From the NCBI GenBank assembly GCA_002471825.1, contig DKQS01000001.1, forward strand, positions 359,897 to 423,896: 64,000 nucleotides of DNA, in the 5' to 3' direction. Below are positions 9,443-17,844 of this stretch, piece by piece (position 1 is the first letter of the stretch; each line of letters begins with the position of its first letter). This stretch comes from Flavobacteriaceae bacterium UBA7302. GTDB lineage: Bacteria; Bacteroidota; Bacteroidia; Flavobacteriales; Flavobacteriaceae. The translations under genes were made by a program, and so were the position numbers. The notes below the pieces were generated by a model. That model did no database searches and was not told the DNA's origin. It saw nothing but the letters and a program-made list of their open reading frames with translations.

Positions 9443-9859
9443 ATGGGAATGCTTAAAGAATTTAAAGATTTTGCAATGAAGGGAAACCTTATTGACATTG
9501 CAGTCGGTTTTGTAATGGGTGCTGCTTTCAAGCAAGTAGTTACATCCTTTACAGGCGGAATTGTCTCTCCTTTAGTAGGATTGATATTCAAAGCTGATTT
9601 TAAAGATTTAAAATTAGTTGTAAAAGAAGGTGTGGCAGATAGCACTGGTAAAATTACAGGTGAAGTTGCTGTTATGTACGGAGATTTCATTACCAATGTA
9701 ATTGACTTCATCATTGTGGCTTTTGTAATGTTCATGATTGTGAAAGGTGTAAATGCAACGAAGAAGAAAGAAGAACCTGCACCACCACCAGCGCCAAAGG
9801 GTCCAAGTCAAGAGGAACTATTGGCAGAAATTCGAGATTTATTAGCAAAACAGAAATAA
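9443..9859 (+). CDS. mscL: large-conductance mechanosensitive channel MscL
   Basis: 138 residues. Two transmembrane helices (about 15-45 and 82-108) flank a periplasmic loop. The N-terminal EFKDFAMKGNLIDIAVGFVM carries the pore-lining Gly/Ala pattern, and the C-terminal bundle begins after KKKEEPAPPPAP. A homopentamer opens on membrane tension to release solutes on osmotic downshift. A proline-rich linker before the C-terminal helix is conspicuous. It is the last gene of the tdk-alr set, with a strong terminator 22 bp after its stop. Confidence 0.96.
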   Translation: MGMLKEFKDFAMKGNLIDIAVGFVMGAAFKQVVTSFTGGIVSPLVGLIFKADFKDLKLVVKEGVADSTGKITGEVAVMYGDFITNVIDFIIVAFVMFMIVKGVNATKKKEEPAPPPAPKGPSQEELLAEIRDLLAKQK

Positions 9860-9880
9860 ATCTAATGTTAAACGTGTTTT

Positions 9881-9908
9881 AATCCCGGATGAAAGTCCGG
9901 GATTTTTT
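9881..9908 (+). terminator. Rho-independent terminator after mscL
   Basis: A 9-bp perfect GC-rich stem, AATCCCGGA (9881-9889) with TCCGGGATT (9896-9904), a 6-nt loop, then a run of T. It ends the mscL transcript just before the convergent aat gene. Reading the other way the T run is weak. Confidence 0.9.
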
Positions 9909-9911
9909 TGT

Positions 9912-10544
9912 TTATGATTGTGATTTCAGAATGGTTAGAAACTCGTCTCTTTCAATCTCTCGGGCCCCGAGACTCGCCAAATGCTTGGTGTAAATTTGAC
10001 AATCAATTAATCGATATTTTTCGCACTGAGCTAGATGAATAAAGGCCAATTTGGAGGCATTGGCTACTTTGCTAAACATGCTTTCCCCGCAAAACACTCC
10101 GTTCACTACTACTCCATAAAGACCGCCAACCAGTTCGTCTCCTTGCCATACCTCAACACTTGAAGCATAACCGCGATGATGCATTTCAATATAGGCGCGT
10201 TCCATGTCGTCAGTAATCCAGGTATCCCCCTCGTCTTTTCTTTCAATGGATTTGCATTGATAAATAACATCTGGAAATGCGAGATCTTGGGTGATTCGAA
10301 ATTCACCCTTTTTCATCACTTTTTTCATGGATTTCGAGATCTTAATCTCCTCTGGAAAGAGTACCATTCGAGAGTGTGGGCAATACCAAATAATCGGATC
10401 AAACTCAGAAAACCATGGAAAGATTCCGTTTTCATACGCATGAATCAATCGCTCTGACGACAAATCGCCACCAAGGGCAATGATTCCGTGTTTGGTAGTT
10501 TTGTTATAGGGCGGGAACTTTATTTCTTCGGTCAACCAAATCAT
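9912..10544 (-). CDS. aat: leucyl/phenylalanyl-tRNA--protein transferase
   Basis: 210 residues, the normal length. Family motifs are FPWFSEFDPIIWYCP near the N-terminus and GGLYGVVVNGVFCGESMF in the catalytic GNAT-like domain. It adds Leu or Phe from aminoacyl-tRNA to proteins with N-terminal Arg or Lys, making them N-degron substrates for ClpS/ClpAP. It follows the AtoE-type transporter gene with only one base between, so the two are co-transcribed, transporter first. Start ATG is preceded at once by the transporter stop region. Confidence 0.95.
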   Translation of the reverse strand: MIWLTEEIKFPPYNKTTKHGIIALGGDLSSERLIHAYENGIFPWFSEFDPIIWYCPHSRMVLFPEEIKISKSMKKVMKKGEFRITQDLAFPDVIYQCKSIERKDEGDTWITDDMERAYIEMHHRGYASSVEVWQGDELVGGLYGVVVNGVFCGESMFSKVANASKLAFIHLAQCEKYRLIDCQIYTKHLASLGAREIERDEFLTILKSQS

Positions 10545-10545
10545 A

Positions 10546-11925
10546 TCAAATCAAAATTAGGGCTAGTAGGTAGATGATAGATCCAACGATCATAGCAATT
10601 AGCGTATATGGAAGTATTTCTTTTGCTTTTAATTTTGTAATTCCCAACAAGGGCAATGCCCAAAAAGGTTGTAGCATGTTGGTAATTTGATCTCCATAAG
10701 CTAAGGCCATAATCGCCTTTGGAAGGGGCACTCCCAATTGCAATGAAGATTCAATGATGATAGGACCTTGAACGACCCATTGTCCTCCTCCACTGGGCAC
10801 AAAAATATTGACCAATCCTGCACTGAAAAATGTAAACAAAGGAAGCGTGACCTCATTGGAAATGGAAATGAATGCATCGGATATTAAGTTCACCATGCCT
10901 GATTGCGTCATCATCCCCATGATTCCGAAATACAAGGGAAATTGTATCAATATTCCCGAGATATCAGATATTGATTCCCCCACAGCATTGGCAAAATTTC
11001 GAAGACTTTTGTGAAGTATAATTCCCAATCCCAACATAAAAAAGTTCAGAAAATTGGGGGTTACCTTCAATTGTAGAATGTCCTGACCATATTTGTAAAA
11101 TGCAACAAAAACGATAAGTCCTCCGAATAGATAGGCCAAAAATCTTGAGGAATCCAACTTCTCTGCTCGTGTTGAGGAACTTTCGGAAAAATCAAACTTA
11201 TAGACATCCAAGGCAATAGGCGTTGGCTTTGCCTTTTTCCCAAGGTTATAGAGTAAAAGGGTAATTACAAGGAGAACTACTAAAAAGGTGATCAGGTTCC
11301 AACTACTGAATACCGTTTCAGAAAAAGTAATGACATCGGGAATTTGTTGGATGATTTCTTTGGATGAAGTGTTGGCCATCAAATCCTTGATATGACCATT
11401 TTCATTGATTTTAACAGGTGCGGATCCGGAGATTCCCCCATGCCAAACCATAAGTCCAACATATCCTGCTGCACCGATTAGTGGATAATTGAGTGGTAGG
11501 TTTTTCTGTTGAGCCTGTTCGGCCACTTTTCTTGCCAACAAGGCTCCAAAAATGAGTCCGAGTCCCCAATTAAAGAATGCAACAATCATGGTGGAAGCAC
11601 CCACAATAGCAGCACTATTGGCCGTAGTGGAACAAAAGCGGGTTAATTTGCCAATCAAATTACTCATGGGTTGTGATAACACCAACACATGGCCAAGTAC
11701 CAAAATTAGCATCATTTGATAGGCAAATTCTAACAACTTGGTAGACCAAATTCCGTCTTCCCAAAAGCTAAGTAAATCCAGTGTGTAATTCCCGATAGAA
11801 GTATTCTCTGGAAGGGTAAAAATTAAAGTAAACCCAAAGGATACAAACGTCAATAAGATGGCCAAGGTGAAGGGCGAGGGTAAATAATTCTTAAAGGCGT
11901 TCTCAATGAATTGGGTAATCTTCAT
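10546..11925 (-). CDS. short-chain fatty acid transporter, AtoE family
   Basis: 459 residues with about 10-12 membrane spans. The sequence resembles the AtoE (TIGR00366-type) family: NYLPSPFTLAILLT near the N-terminus, FNWGLGLIFGALLARKVA, LMVWHGGISGSAPVKI, and late FVPSGGGQWVVQGPI and YGDQITNMLQPFWALP. These proteins import short-chain fatty acids such as acetoacetate or butyrate across the inner membrane. No CoA transferase is next to it, so substrate is unproved. It is upstream of and almost touching aat. Confidence 0.85.
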   Translation of the reverse strand: MKITQFIENAFKNYLPSPFTLAILLTFVSFGFTLIFTLPENTSIGNYTLDLLSFWEDGIWSTKLLEFAYQMMLILVLGHVLVLSQPMSNLIGKLTRFCSTTANSAAIVGASTMIVAFFNWGLGLIFGALLARKVAEQAQQKNLPLNYPLIGAAGYVGLMVWHGGISGSAPVKINENGHIKDLMANTSSKEIIQQIPDVITFSETVFSSWNLITFLVVLLVITLLLYNLGKKAKPTPIALDVYKFDFSESSSTRAEKLDSSRFLAYLFGGLIVFVAFYKYGQDILQLKVTPNFLNFFMLGLGIILHKSLRNFANAVGESISDISGILIQFPLYFGIMGMMTQSGMVNLISDAFISISNEVTLPLFTFFSAGLVNIFVPSGGGQWVVQGPIIIESSLQLGVPLPKAIMALAYGDQITNMLQPFWALPLLGITKLKAKEILPYTLIAMIVGSIIYLLALILI

Positions 11926-12012
11926 AGAAACTTTGGTTTACAGGCTAATGTAGTAAATCTTAAAGATTCTATAAAGTTTTGAGTATCCTATTCATCCTTG
12001 ATAATCAGTGCG

Positions 12013-12020
12013 TATTTTTG
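12013..12020 (+). promoter_or_regulatory. -7 promoter element (TATTTTTG) for VTT membrane protein
   Basis: TATTTTTG fits the Bacteroidota -7 consensus TAnnTTTG. No TTTG is found at the usual 17-23 bp spacing upstream, so the match is partial. Its place argues that translation starts downstream, at TTG 12043, not at 11998. Confidence 0.5.
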
Positions 12021-12042
12021 CATTTCCCTAAAAAGGCATGAA

Positions 12043-12672
12043 TTGGAAATAAGCAAGAAAAGAATCAAAACAAGGAAAGAAAAGTTCATTCTAACCCACC
12101 ATTACTACAACAGAACGGGGTTTTACCTGTTTGTTTGGGAAAGTTTAAAAAAAGCTTTTTGGCCAATTGTTCTTGTTGTTTTAACCTTGTTTTTCACCAA
12201 CAAATATGTCTACAACATCAACGATGGTCTTCAGAGCATGACCGAGACTTTCTCTAGGCTCGGGGTACTTATTACCTTCTTCATTTCTGAAACTTTATTG
12301 GGTTTGATTCCTCCTGAAATATTCATTGCCTGGACTAAAAAAACCAGCAATCCCATTGTAAATCTCTCTTTGCTCGCAGTTCTCTCTTACATTGGAGGTT
12401 TACTCGGTTATTTTATTGGAAAGGATGTGATTCTTAGAATCCCTGCAGTTAAAGAGTATTTGGAAGTGAAAATGGCCAAGAACCTCAAAAACACTAAAAA
12501 GTGGGGCGGATTCTTAATTCTAGTAGGAGCACTTTTGCCCTTGCCATTTTCGATTGCTTGCATCACCTCCGGAATGATCAAATATCCATTTAAAAATGTG
12601 GTCTTCTTTGGCTTGTTTCGATTGGCAAGATTTGCCATCTATGCGGCTGTAATCTTTAAGGTTGTAAACTAA
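12043..12672 (+). CDS. VTT/DedA-like membrane protein
   Basis: About 209 residues from TTG 12043. Four to five hydrophobic helices; FFISETLLGLIPPEIFIAW and YIGGLLGYFIGK carry the re-entrant-loop glycine/proline pattern of the VTT (SNARE-associated/DedA/YqaA) family, with GALLPLPFSIACITSG as the second re-entrant loop. Such proteins handle lipid carriers or membrane homeostasis. The frame is open back to 11998, but a -7 promoter element lies inside that extension, and the basic KKRIKTRKEK stretch looks like a natural cytoplasmic N-terminus. The start remains uncertain. Confidence 0.75.
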   Translation: MEISKKRIKTRKEKFILTHHYYNRTGFYLFVWESLKKAFWPIVLVVLTLFFTNKYVYNINDGLQSMTETFSRLGVLITFFISETLLGLIPPEIFIAWTKKTSNPIVNLSLLAVLSYIGGLLGYFIGKDVILRIPAVKEYLEVKMAKNLKNTKKWGGFLILVGALLPLPFSIACITSGMIKYPFKNVVFFGLFRLARFAIYAAVIFKVVN

Positions 12673-12673
12673 A

Positions 12674-12695
12674 AAAAGCCCTAAAAAGGGCTTTT
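12674..12695. terminator. bidirectional terminator
   Basis: A 9-bp stem, AAAAGCCCT (12674-12682) and AGGGCTTTT (12687-12695), with an AAAA loop. Flanking A and T runs give a T tail on each strand, serving the VTT gene and the convergent DUF3127 gene. Confidence 0.85.
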
Positions 12696-12708
12696 CCATA
12701 AGTTTCAT

Positions 12709-13080
12709 TTAGAAGGGCAAATCGTCTGGTTCGTCTTCGGTAAAATCATCTGTTGTTTGAAATTGTTCAACAGGTGGTAAATTTTCTTGTGAAGGTGCTG
12801 CTTGAGCTAGGTTCTCAATTCTCCATCCTTGAATTGAATTGAAATACTTTGCTTCTCCTTGTGGATTGATCCATTCTCTACCTCTCAAATTGATCGAAAC
12901 TTTTACATCCTGACCAACCTGATAGCTATTCAATAAATCAGTTTTATCCTGGATGAATTCGATCGCTAACATCTGAGGATATTGCTCATCCGTAGTTAAC
13001 ACCATTTCTCTTTTGCGAAATCCGTTCGAACCAAAAGTCTGAACTTCGCCGATCATTTTTATTTTTCCTATTACTTCCAT
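12709..13080 (-). CDS. DUF3127 domain-containing protein
   Basis: 123 residues. The beta-rich body (IGKIKMIGEVQTFGSNGF, REMVLTTDEQYPQMLAIEF) and an acidic tail ending DEPDDLPF resemble the single-stranded DNA-binding fold: an OB-like domain followed by a disordered acidic tip ending in Pro-Phe, as in SSB. The family is widespread in Bacteroidota and named DUF3127; a nucleic-acid-binding role is inference. It follows the flavin reductase gene by 4 bp and is probably co-transcribed with it. Confidence 0.82.
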   Translation of the reverse strand: MEVIGKIKMIGEVQTFGSNGFRKREMVLTTDEQYPQMLAIEFIQDKTDLLNSYQVGQDVKVSINLRGREWINPQGEAKYFNSIQGWRIENLAQAAPSQENLPPVEQFQTTDDFTEDEPDDLPF

Positions 13081-13084
13081 ATTC

Positions 13085-13945
13085 TTATTCTATTAGCAGC
13101 ACTTTCCAAGCGCTTTCAACATCGTTTTTGGCTAAATATTCCTTTGCAAATGTATGTTTTTCTGTTTCATTCACTTCCGAAAATTGCGGGTGTTCTTTCA
13201 TAAAGTTATCAACAGAATCTTGAGTCGGCAGGGCATCAATATTGCCCAACATTCCCAAATCATTTCCTGTAAGAATTGTACTATTTCGAATGGCTTCAGG
13301 AATCGAATCAACTCCTATACCCAAGGAACTCAAAGGCTTCGGTATTTCGAAAAAACCATCCCTTGCTCGTGAGTAGTAACTTCCTCCTGCTCTTGCCACC
13401 AAATCGATCTTGTGTTGATCAATCGAACCATCTTCAGCAAGCACGTCTTCGTTGATATGAACCTTTACGACTTCACTAACAATAAGATTTCCAGCACCTC
13501 CTTCAGTTCCGGTGTAGATGATGTCTTTTACAACACATTCAAATTGAACTGGGGATTCGGCTACTCGAAAAGGCTTTACCTCCTCTGAAGGAAGCATGGT
13601 AAAACCTGCTTTTTCAAACTCATTTACTCCCTTTGGATATTCGGTACTACTCAATGACATTTGCTGAACCATCGGATAACTCACCACATTGATCACCACT
13701 TCCTTCACCTCTTCCACATTCTCTAAGGTGTGTTTGATCGTATTGTCTCGAACTCTTCTAGCCGGGGAGAAAATTACGATTGGCGGATTGGAACTAAACA
13801 CATTGAAAAAGCTGTAAGGTGATAAATTCGGATTGCCGTCCTTATCAATCGTACTGGCAAAAGCTATGGGTCTTGGAGCAATGGCTCCTAACAAATATCC
13901 GTGTAATTTACCGGTTGGAAGATCTTTCGGTGCAAATGAATACAT
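13085..13945 (-). CDS. flavin reductase family protein (FMN-binding split barrel)
   Basis: About 286 residues. PRPIAFASTIDKDGNPNLSP and SYFFN-like SPYSFFNVFSSNPPIVIF form the FMN-binding split barrel typical of flavin reductase/YwrF-like proteins, and HINEDVL and ARAGGSYYSR follow in the second half. It probably uses NAD(P)H to reduce FMN for a partner enzyme that is not apparent nearby. An extension to 13978 is open, but MYSFAPKDLPT is the more natural start. The C-terminal 60 residues beyond the barrel are helical and have no assigned role. Confidence 0.82.
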   Translation of the reverse strand: MYSFAPKDLPTGKLHGYLLGAIAPRPIAFASTIDKDGNPNLSPYSFFNVFSSNPPIVIFSPARRVRDNTIKHTLENVEEVKEVVINVVSYPMVQQMSLSSTEYPKGVNEFEKAGFTMLPSEEVKPFRVAESPVQFECVVKDIIYTGTEGGAGNLIVSEVVKVHINEDVLAEDGSIDQHKIDLVARAGGSYYSRARDGFFEIPKPLSSLGIGVDSIPEAIRNSTILTGNDLGMLGNIDALPTQDSVDNFMKEHPQFSEVNETEKHTFAKEYLAKNDVESAWKVLLIE

Positions 13946-14008
13946 ATCTAAATTTTTGTGTTGTAAAGATACTATCAAATGTTCAAATGAGTTATATGTG
14001 TAACTTAC

Positions 14009-14016
14009 TATATTTG
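14009..14016 (+). promoter_or_regulatory. -7 promoter element (TATATTTG) of histidine kinase gene
   Basis: TATATTTG matches TAnnTTTG exactly. It ends 4 bases before the ATG at 14021, so the predicted transcript would start at or next to the start codon. A -33 TTTG at proper spacing is not seen. Confidence 0.5.
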
Positions 14017-14020
14017 TTTC

Positions 14021-15181
14021 ATGTCGATAACCAACAACGTCATCATTTTCAAGAGAATCGGAATCTTCATTTCACTCTTGATTGTCTCTCTCATCCTTTG
14101 GAACACCTATGTTTTCTTTCAGAAATTCAAACAAGAAGAACGCATTAAAATGGAGATTTTGGCAGCGGCTCAGAAAGAGCTTTCTACCAATACCAACTTG
14201 GATGCAAGCGTTGATTTACCCTTAAAAATTATTGAGAATAGCAATAGCATTCCGATGATATTGGTAGATGCTGAAGGTAAAATCATCAACTCGCAAAATT
14301 TAGATTCAATTAAGTCCTTAGATCCAAAATATGTTGAGAAACAATTAGAGATAATGAAGGGCGAAAACAATCCAGTTGAAATAAGTTACAAGGGGCGAAA
14401 CAAACAATTCATTTATTACCGTAATTCCGATTTATTGACAAAACTGAGTTATTATCCGCTTGCCCTTTTGTTAATTCTGATATTATTTCTCTCCGTAGTT
14501 TATCTTTTTTACAGCTCCAATAAAATTGCTGAACAGAACAAACTTTGGACTGGGATGGCCAAAGAGACAGCTCACCAAATTGGGACTCCATTATCCTCTT
14601 TATTGGGATGGGTTTCCATTTTGAAAGCTGAAGATGCCAATCAAAAATATGTGGATGAAATTGAAAAAGACATCCAACGATTGAATACCATTGCCAATCG
14701 ATTTTCAAAAATTGGATCCTTACCTGAATTAAAACAGGAGGATGTGGTTGCCATCACCAAGCGAGCTTATGATTATTTAGAGCGAAGAAGTTCAAAGCAA
14801 ATTAGTTTCTCTTTCAATTCTGAAATTGAAGCAAAGCACATTCCCATGAATGAAGAGTTGTTCAGTTGGGTGATTGAAAATTTGATCCGGAATGCTGTAG
14901 ATGCCATGCAAGGCAAAGGAAGTCTGTCGGTAAGATTGGCCGAAACGAGTGGGAAAATTCAGATTAGCATCAGCGATACCGGAAAAGGTTTGCCTAAAAA
15001 ATTATTCAAGCAGATTTTTAAACCCGGTTTTACCACCAAAAAACGCGGTTGGGGTCTTGGTCTCTCGCTATCAAAACGAATCGTGGAAGATTATCACAAC
15101 GGGAAAATCTTTGTGCAAAAATCAGAATTAGGAAAGGGAACTACTTTTCAGATCCTCTTAAACGCATATAAGCCTTACTAA
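14021..15181 (+). CDS. sensor histidine kinase (orphan)
   Basis: 386 residues. Two membrane helices (about 10-33 and 143-165) flank a ~110-residue periplasmic sensor region with no family I recognise. The H-box is MAKETAHQIGTPLSSLLGW with phospho-acceptor His185; N-box IENLIRNAVDAM, G-boxes DTGKGLP and GWGLGLSLSKR follow. It should autophosphorylate and pass phosphate to a response regulator, but none is in the window. No HAMP domain is apparent between TM2 and the H-box. Its stop overlaps the convergent HIT gene by 4 bases. Confidence 0.9.
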   Translation: MSITNNVIIFKRIGIFISLLIVSLILWNTYVFFQKFKQEERIKMEILAAAQKELSTNTNLDASVDLPLKIIENSNSIPMILVDAEGKIINSQNLDSIKSLDPKYVEKQLEIMKGENNPVEISYKGRNKQFIYYRNSDLLTKLSYYPLALLLILILFLSVVYLFYSSNKIAEQNKLWTGMAKETAHQIGTPLSSLLGWVSILKAEDANQKYVDEIEKDIQRLNTIANRFSKIGSLPELKQEDVVAITKRAYDYLERRSSKQISFSFNSEIEAKHIPMNEELFSWVIENLIRNAVDAMQGKGSLSVRLAETSGKIQISISDTGKGLPKKLFKQIFKPGFTTKKRGWGLGLSLSKRIVEDYHNGKIFVQKSELGKGTTFQILLNAYKPY

Positions 15182-15567
15182 AAATTCCCTGCGATCTTCT
15201 CGGCAAGCGCAACAAACTCCTCATGAGAAAGTTTCTCTTTCTTGGTAAAACGCATATCGTCCATAATGTTAATCGGAATCAAATGCACATGAACGTGAGG
15301 TACTTCTAAACCAACAACACTCATTCCAACACGTTTGCAAGGAACAGATTTTTCAAGGGCTTTGGCAACGCGATAGGAAAAGGCCATCAGTCCGTTATAG
15401 GTTTCTTCATCCAAATCAAAAATCTTGTTCACCTCCTTTTTGGGAATTACAAGGGTATGTCCCTTGGCATTCGGATTGATATCTAAAAACGAGTAAAATT
15501 CGTCATCCTCTGCGATTTTATAGGATGGTATATCTCCATTAATGATTTTGGTAAATATCGTTGCCAT
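15178..15567 (-). CDS. HIT family protein
   Basis: 129 residues. The histidine triad HVHVH (His91, His93, His95) near the C-terminus and GHTLVIPKKEV are diagnostic of the HIT hydrolase/transferase superfamily, which cleaves nucleoside phosphoramidates or dinucleotides. It is located 71 bp downstream of greA on the same strand, a common flavobacterial pairing, with a terminator between them. The natural substrate cannot be inferred. Confidence 0.93.
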   Translation of the reverse strand: MATIFTKIINGDIPSYKIAEDDEFYSFLDINPNAKGHTLVIPKKEVNKIFDLDEETYNGLMAFSYRVAKALEKSVPCKRVGMSVVGLEVPHVHVHLIPINIMDDMRFTKKEKLSHEEFVALAEKIAGNF

Positions 15568-15591
15568 ATCTTAGAATTTGTATAAAAATAA

Positions 15592-15619
15592 AAAACGCTT
15601 TTCGAATGAAAAGCGTTTT
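15592..15619 (-). terminator. terminator after greA
   Basis: A 12-bp perfect stem, AAAACGCTTTTC (15592-15603) with GAAAAGCGTTTT (15608-15619), loop GAAT. Reading the minus strand it is followed by a T-rich run, so it ends or attenuates the greA transcript before the HIT gene. Confidence 0.85.
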
Positions 15620-15638
15620 GAATTATCATTTGAAGAAA

Positions 15639-16112
15639 TTATCGACTAATTTCCAATATTTCAAATTTCATAATACCATTTGGTACTTGGATTTCAGCAA
15701 GGTCTCCAACCTGCTTGCCTAACAATCCCTTTCCAATAGGTGAATTCACAGAAAGTTTTCCATTGCGCACATCTGTTTCAGAATCGGCCACCAATTGGTA
15801 TTGAAACTGCATCCCATTGGCCACATTCTTCAACTTTACTTTCGAGTGGATTAAGATCTTGGAAGTGTCCAACTGACTTTCGTCCAATATACGAGCGTTG
15901 GCAATAACGTTTTTTAATTTGGCAATTTTGGTTTCCAAATGCGACTGTTCTTCTTTGGCAGCATGGTATTCGGCATTCTCACTCAAGTCTCCCTTATCCC
16001 TTGCATCGGCAATTTCTTGGGTTACACGAGGACGCTCTACTTGCTCCAATTGCAACAATTCATCTTTCAATTTCTTTAATCCTTCTTCCGAATAATATGA
16101 TATGTTACTCAT
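15639..16112 (-). CDS. greA: transcription elongation factor GreA
   Basis: 157 residues, the exact family length. The N-terminal coiled coil with ARDKGDLSENAEYHAAKEEQ carries the conserved acidic tip (D and E) that enters the RNA polymerase secondary channel and stimulates cleavage of backtracked RNA. The C-terminal FKBP-like domain has NSPIGKGLLGKQVGD. It is monocistronic or attenuated ahead of the HIT gene by the terminator at 15592. Confidence 0.96.
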   Translation of the reverse strand: MSNISYYSEEGLKKLKDELLQLEQVERPRVTQEIADARDKGDLSENAEYHAAKEEQSHLETKIAKLKNVIANARILDESQLDTSKILIHSKVKLKNVANGMQFQYQLVADSETDVRNGKLSVNSPIGKGLLGKQVGDLAEIQVPNGIMKFEILEISR

Positions 16113-16216
16113 AGTTTTTTAAATTTAAAAATCCCATACCGAGATAGGAATGAGATTGGACTACAAATGTACAAAATATTTGTAAATTCGTCTCGTTTAA
16201 AGGTCATTACCTCATA

Positions 16217-16639
16217 ATGAAACTAAAAAATCTACTTCTTTTTTGTCTTGTTTTTCCGCTGGTAACAACCTGTAACACCAATGCAGATTTATTGAATTGT
16301 ATTCGAACTTTACCTCTTAATTTGGGGAAGGATTTGAACAATCCTGATTTGATCAATGCACAAACGCCTGGAGGTCATGCCCTCTTTCCCGGGGGCAATC
16401 GAGGGATTCTTTTATTCAACAAAAACGGAAATGATTTTGTTGCCTTTGACCGACTTTGTCCTGCCAATGATTGTGATCAACCCATGACTTTTGAAGGTCG
16501 TTTGTTAAAGTGCTCTTGCGACGATAGTGCCTACTCGGTAGACTTTGGAGGAGCGCCTCAAACCGAAGGGTTCTTATGCCCGGCCATTGAGTACCGCGTT
16601 ATCAAAAACGGCAGCTCACTTAGAATTACAAATTTTTAG
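16217..16639 (+). CDS. Rieske-fold lipoprotein lacking canonical cluster ligands
   Basis: 140 residues. The signal peptide ends in the lipobox VTTC (Cys19), so it is an envelope lipoprotein. The body resembles a Rieske domain: FVAFDRLCPANDC and then LKCSCDDSAYSVDFGGAPQ and EYRVI at the end. In true Rieske proteins the cluster is held by CXH and CXXH; here these positions read CPAN (81-84) and CDDS (101-104), with no histidine. A [2Fe-2S] cluster of the usual type is therefore unlikely. Function is unknown. It precedes purK in the same direction. Confidence 0.65.
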   Translation: MKLKNLLLFCLVFPLVTTCNTNADLLNCIRTLPLNLGKDLNNPDLINAQTPGGHALFPGGNRGILLFNKNGNDFVAFDRLCPANDCDQPMTFEGRLLKCSCDDSAYSVDFGGAPQTEGFLCPAIEYRVIKNGSSLRITNF

Positions 16640-16661
16640 CGTTCAATCGAATAATCTTGAT

Positions 16662-16669
16662 TATTTTTG
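16662..16669 (+). promoter_or_regulatory. -7 promoter element (TATTTTTG) for purK-purE
   Basis: TATTTTTG matches TAnnTTTG and stands 20 bp before the GTG/TTG start of purK, giving a short 5' leader. It shows that the frame open further upstream (to 16545, overlapping the lipoprotein gene) is not used. Confidence 0.55.
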
Positions 16670-16688
16670 TGAAAAGCCTAATGCAGTG

Positions 16689-17843
16689 TTGAATTACTTC
16701 TCATCCGACTTTAAACTAGGTGTTCTTGGTGGAGGCCAATTGGGTAGAATGTTACTCAGAGAAACACAGAAATTTGATATCTACACAGCCATTTTGGATG
16801 CAAGTTCACAAGCTCCATGTGCGGCTCACTGTAACGAGTTCCACGTGGGCGATTTACTCGATTACGATGCTGTTTATAATTTTGGAAAAAAGGTAGATGT
16901 CTTGACCATTGAAATTGAAAAAGTAAATATCGATGCGCTGGAAGATCTTGAAAAAGAAGGTGTGAAGGTCATTCCGAAACCGAGCAGTCTCAGAATCATT
17001 CAAAGCAAGGCAAGACAAAAACATTTTTATACCGATCACAATATTGGAACGGCTCCATTCTCCCATTATGCCTATTTAGAGGAACTGCATCATTCGCTTG
17101 AAAATTCCATCATCGATTTTCCATTTGTTTGGAAATCGGCACGATTTGGATATGATGGTAATGGCGTAAAGATTGTTAGAAGTTATGCCGATTTAGACGG
17201 GCTTCCCAATGTAGAATGCATCACCGAAAAGTTGATACCGTTTAAAAACGAATTGGCCGTAATTGTTGCCAGAAACGAAAGAGGTGAATCCAAGACCTAT
17301 CCAGTGGTTGAAATGGAGTTCCATCCAGAAGCCAATCAGGTAGAATACGTGATTTGTCCGGCAAGAATTGATGAAGAAGTTGCTACAAAAGCTCGAAAAG
17401 TAGCCTTGAAGGTAGCGGACGATTTGAATTTCATCGGACTACTAGCAGTTGAAATGTTCCAAACCGAAGAGGATGAAATTTTAATCAATGAAATTGCCCC
17501 AAGAACTCACAATTCAGGGCACTATAGCATTGAAGCAAGCTACACGAGTCAGTTTGAACAACACATCCGTACGGTATTGAATTTACCTTTGGGAAATACC
17601 GATAGCAAAGTAGCCGGAATCATGGTGAATCTTGTTGGTGCCGAAGGATATTCTGGAGATGTAGTTTATGAAAATATAGACAAAGTTTTAGAGATTGACG
17701 GGGTAACTCCACATATCTACGGAAAAAAACAAACGCGCCCTTTCCGAAAAATGGGTCACGTAACCATTGTTCATGAGGACGTAAATGAGGCACGAAAAAT
17801 AGCACAAGAAGTAAAACAAACCATTAAAGTAATAAGCAAATAG
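16689..17843 (+). CDS. purK: 5-(carboxyamino)imidazole ribonucleotide synthase
   Basis: About 384 residues. The ATP-grasp enzyme converts AIR, bicarbonate and ATP to N5-CAIR in purine synthesis. Motifs: KLGVLGGGQLGRMLL at the N-terminus, FVWKSARFGYDGNGV in the ATP-grasp domain, and NEIAPRTHNSGHYSIEA with metal/substrate ligands. The start is TTG 16689 (NYFSSDFKLG follows, as in other flavobacterial PurK) or the adjacent GTG 16686; no ATG fits. purE begins one base after its stop, so they are one operon. Confidence 0.93.
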   Translation: MNYFSSDFKLGVLGGGQLGRMLLRETQKFDIYTAILDASSQAPCAAHCNEFHVGDLLDYDAVYNFGKKVDVLTIEIEKVNIDALEDLEKEGVKVIPKPSSLRIIQSKARQKHFYTDHNIGTAPFSHYAYLEELHHSLENSIIDFPFVWKSARFGYDGNGVKIVRSYADLDGLPNVECITEKLIPFKNELAVIVARNERGESKTYPVVEMEFHPEANQVEYVICPARIDEEVATKARKVALKVADDLNFIGLLAVEMFQTEEDEILINEIAPRTHNSGHYSIEASYTSQFEQHIRTVLNLPLGNTDSKVAGIMVNLVGAEGYSGDVVYENIDKVLEIDGVTPHIYGKKQTRPFRKMGHVTIVHEDVNEARKIAQEVKQTIKVISK

Positions 17844-17844
17844 T

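Noticed and set aside
11998..12042. Longer start for the VTT protein at TTG 11998
   Set aside because: A -7 promoter element (12013-12020) lies within this stretch, so translation from 11998 would precede the likely transcript start.
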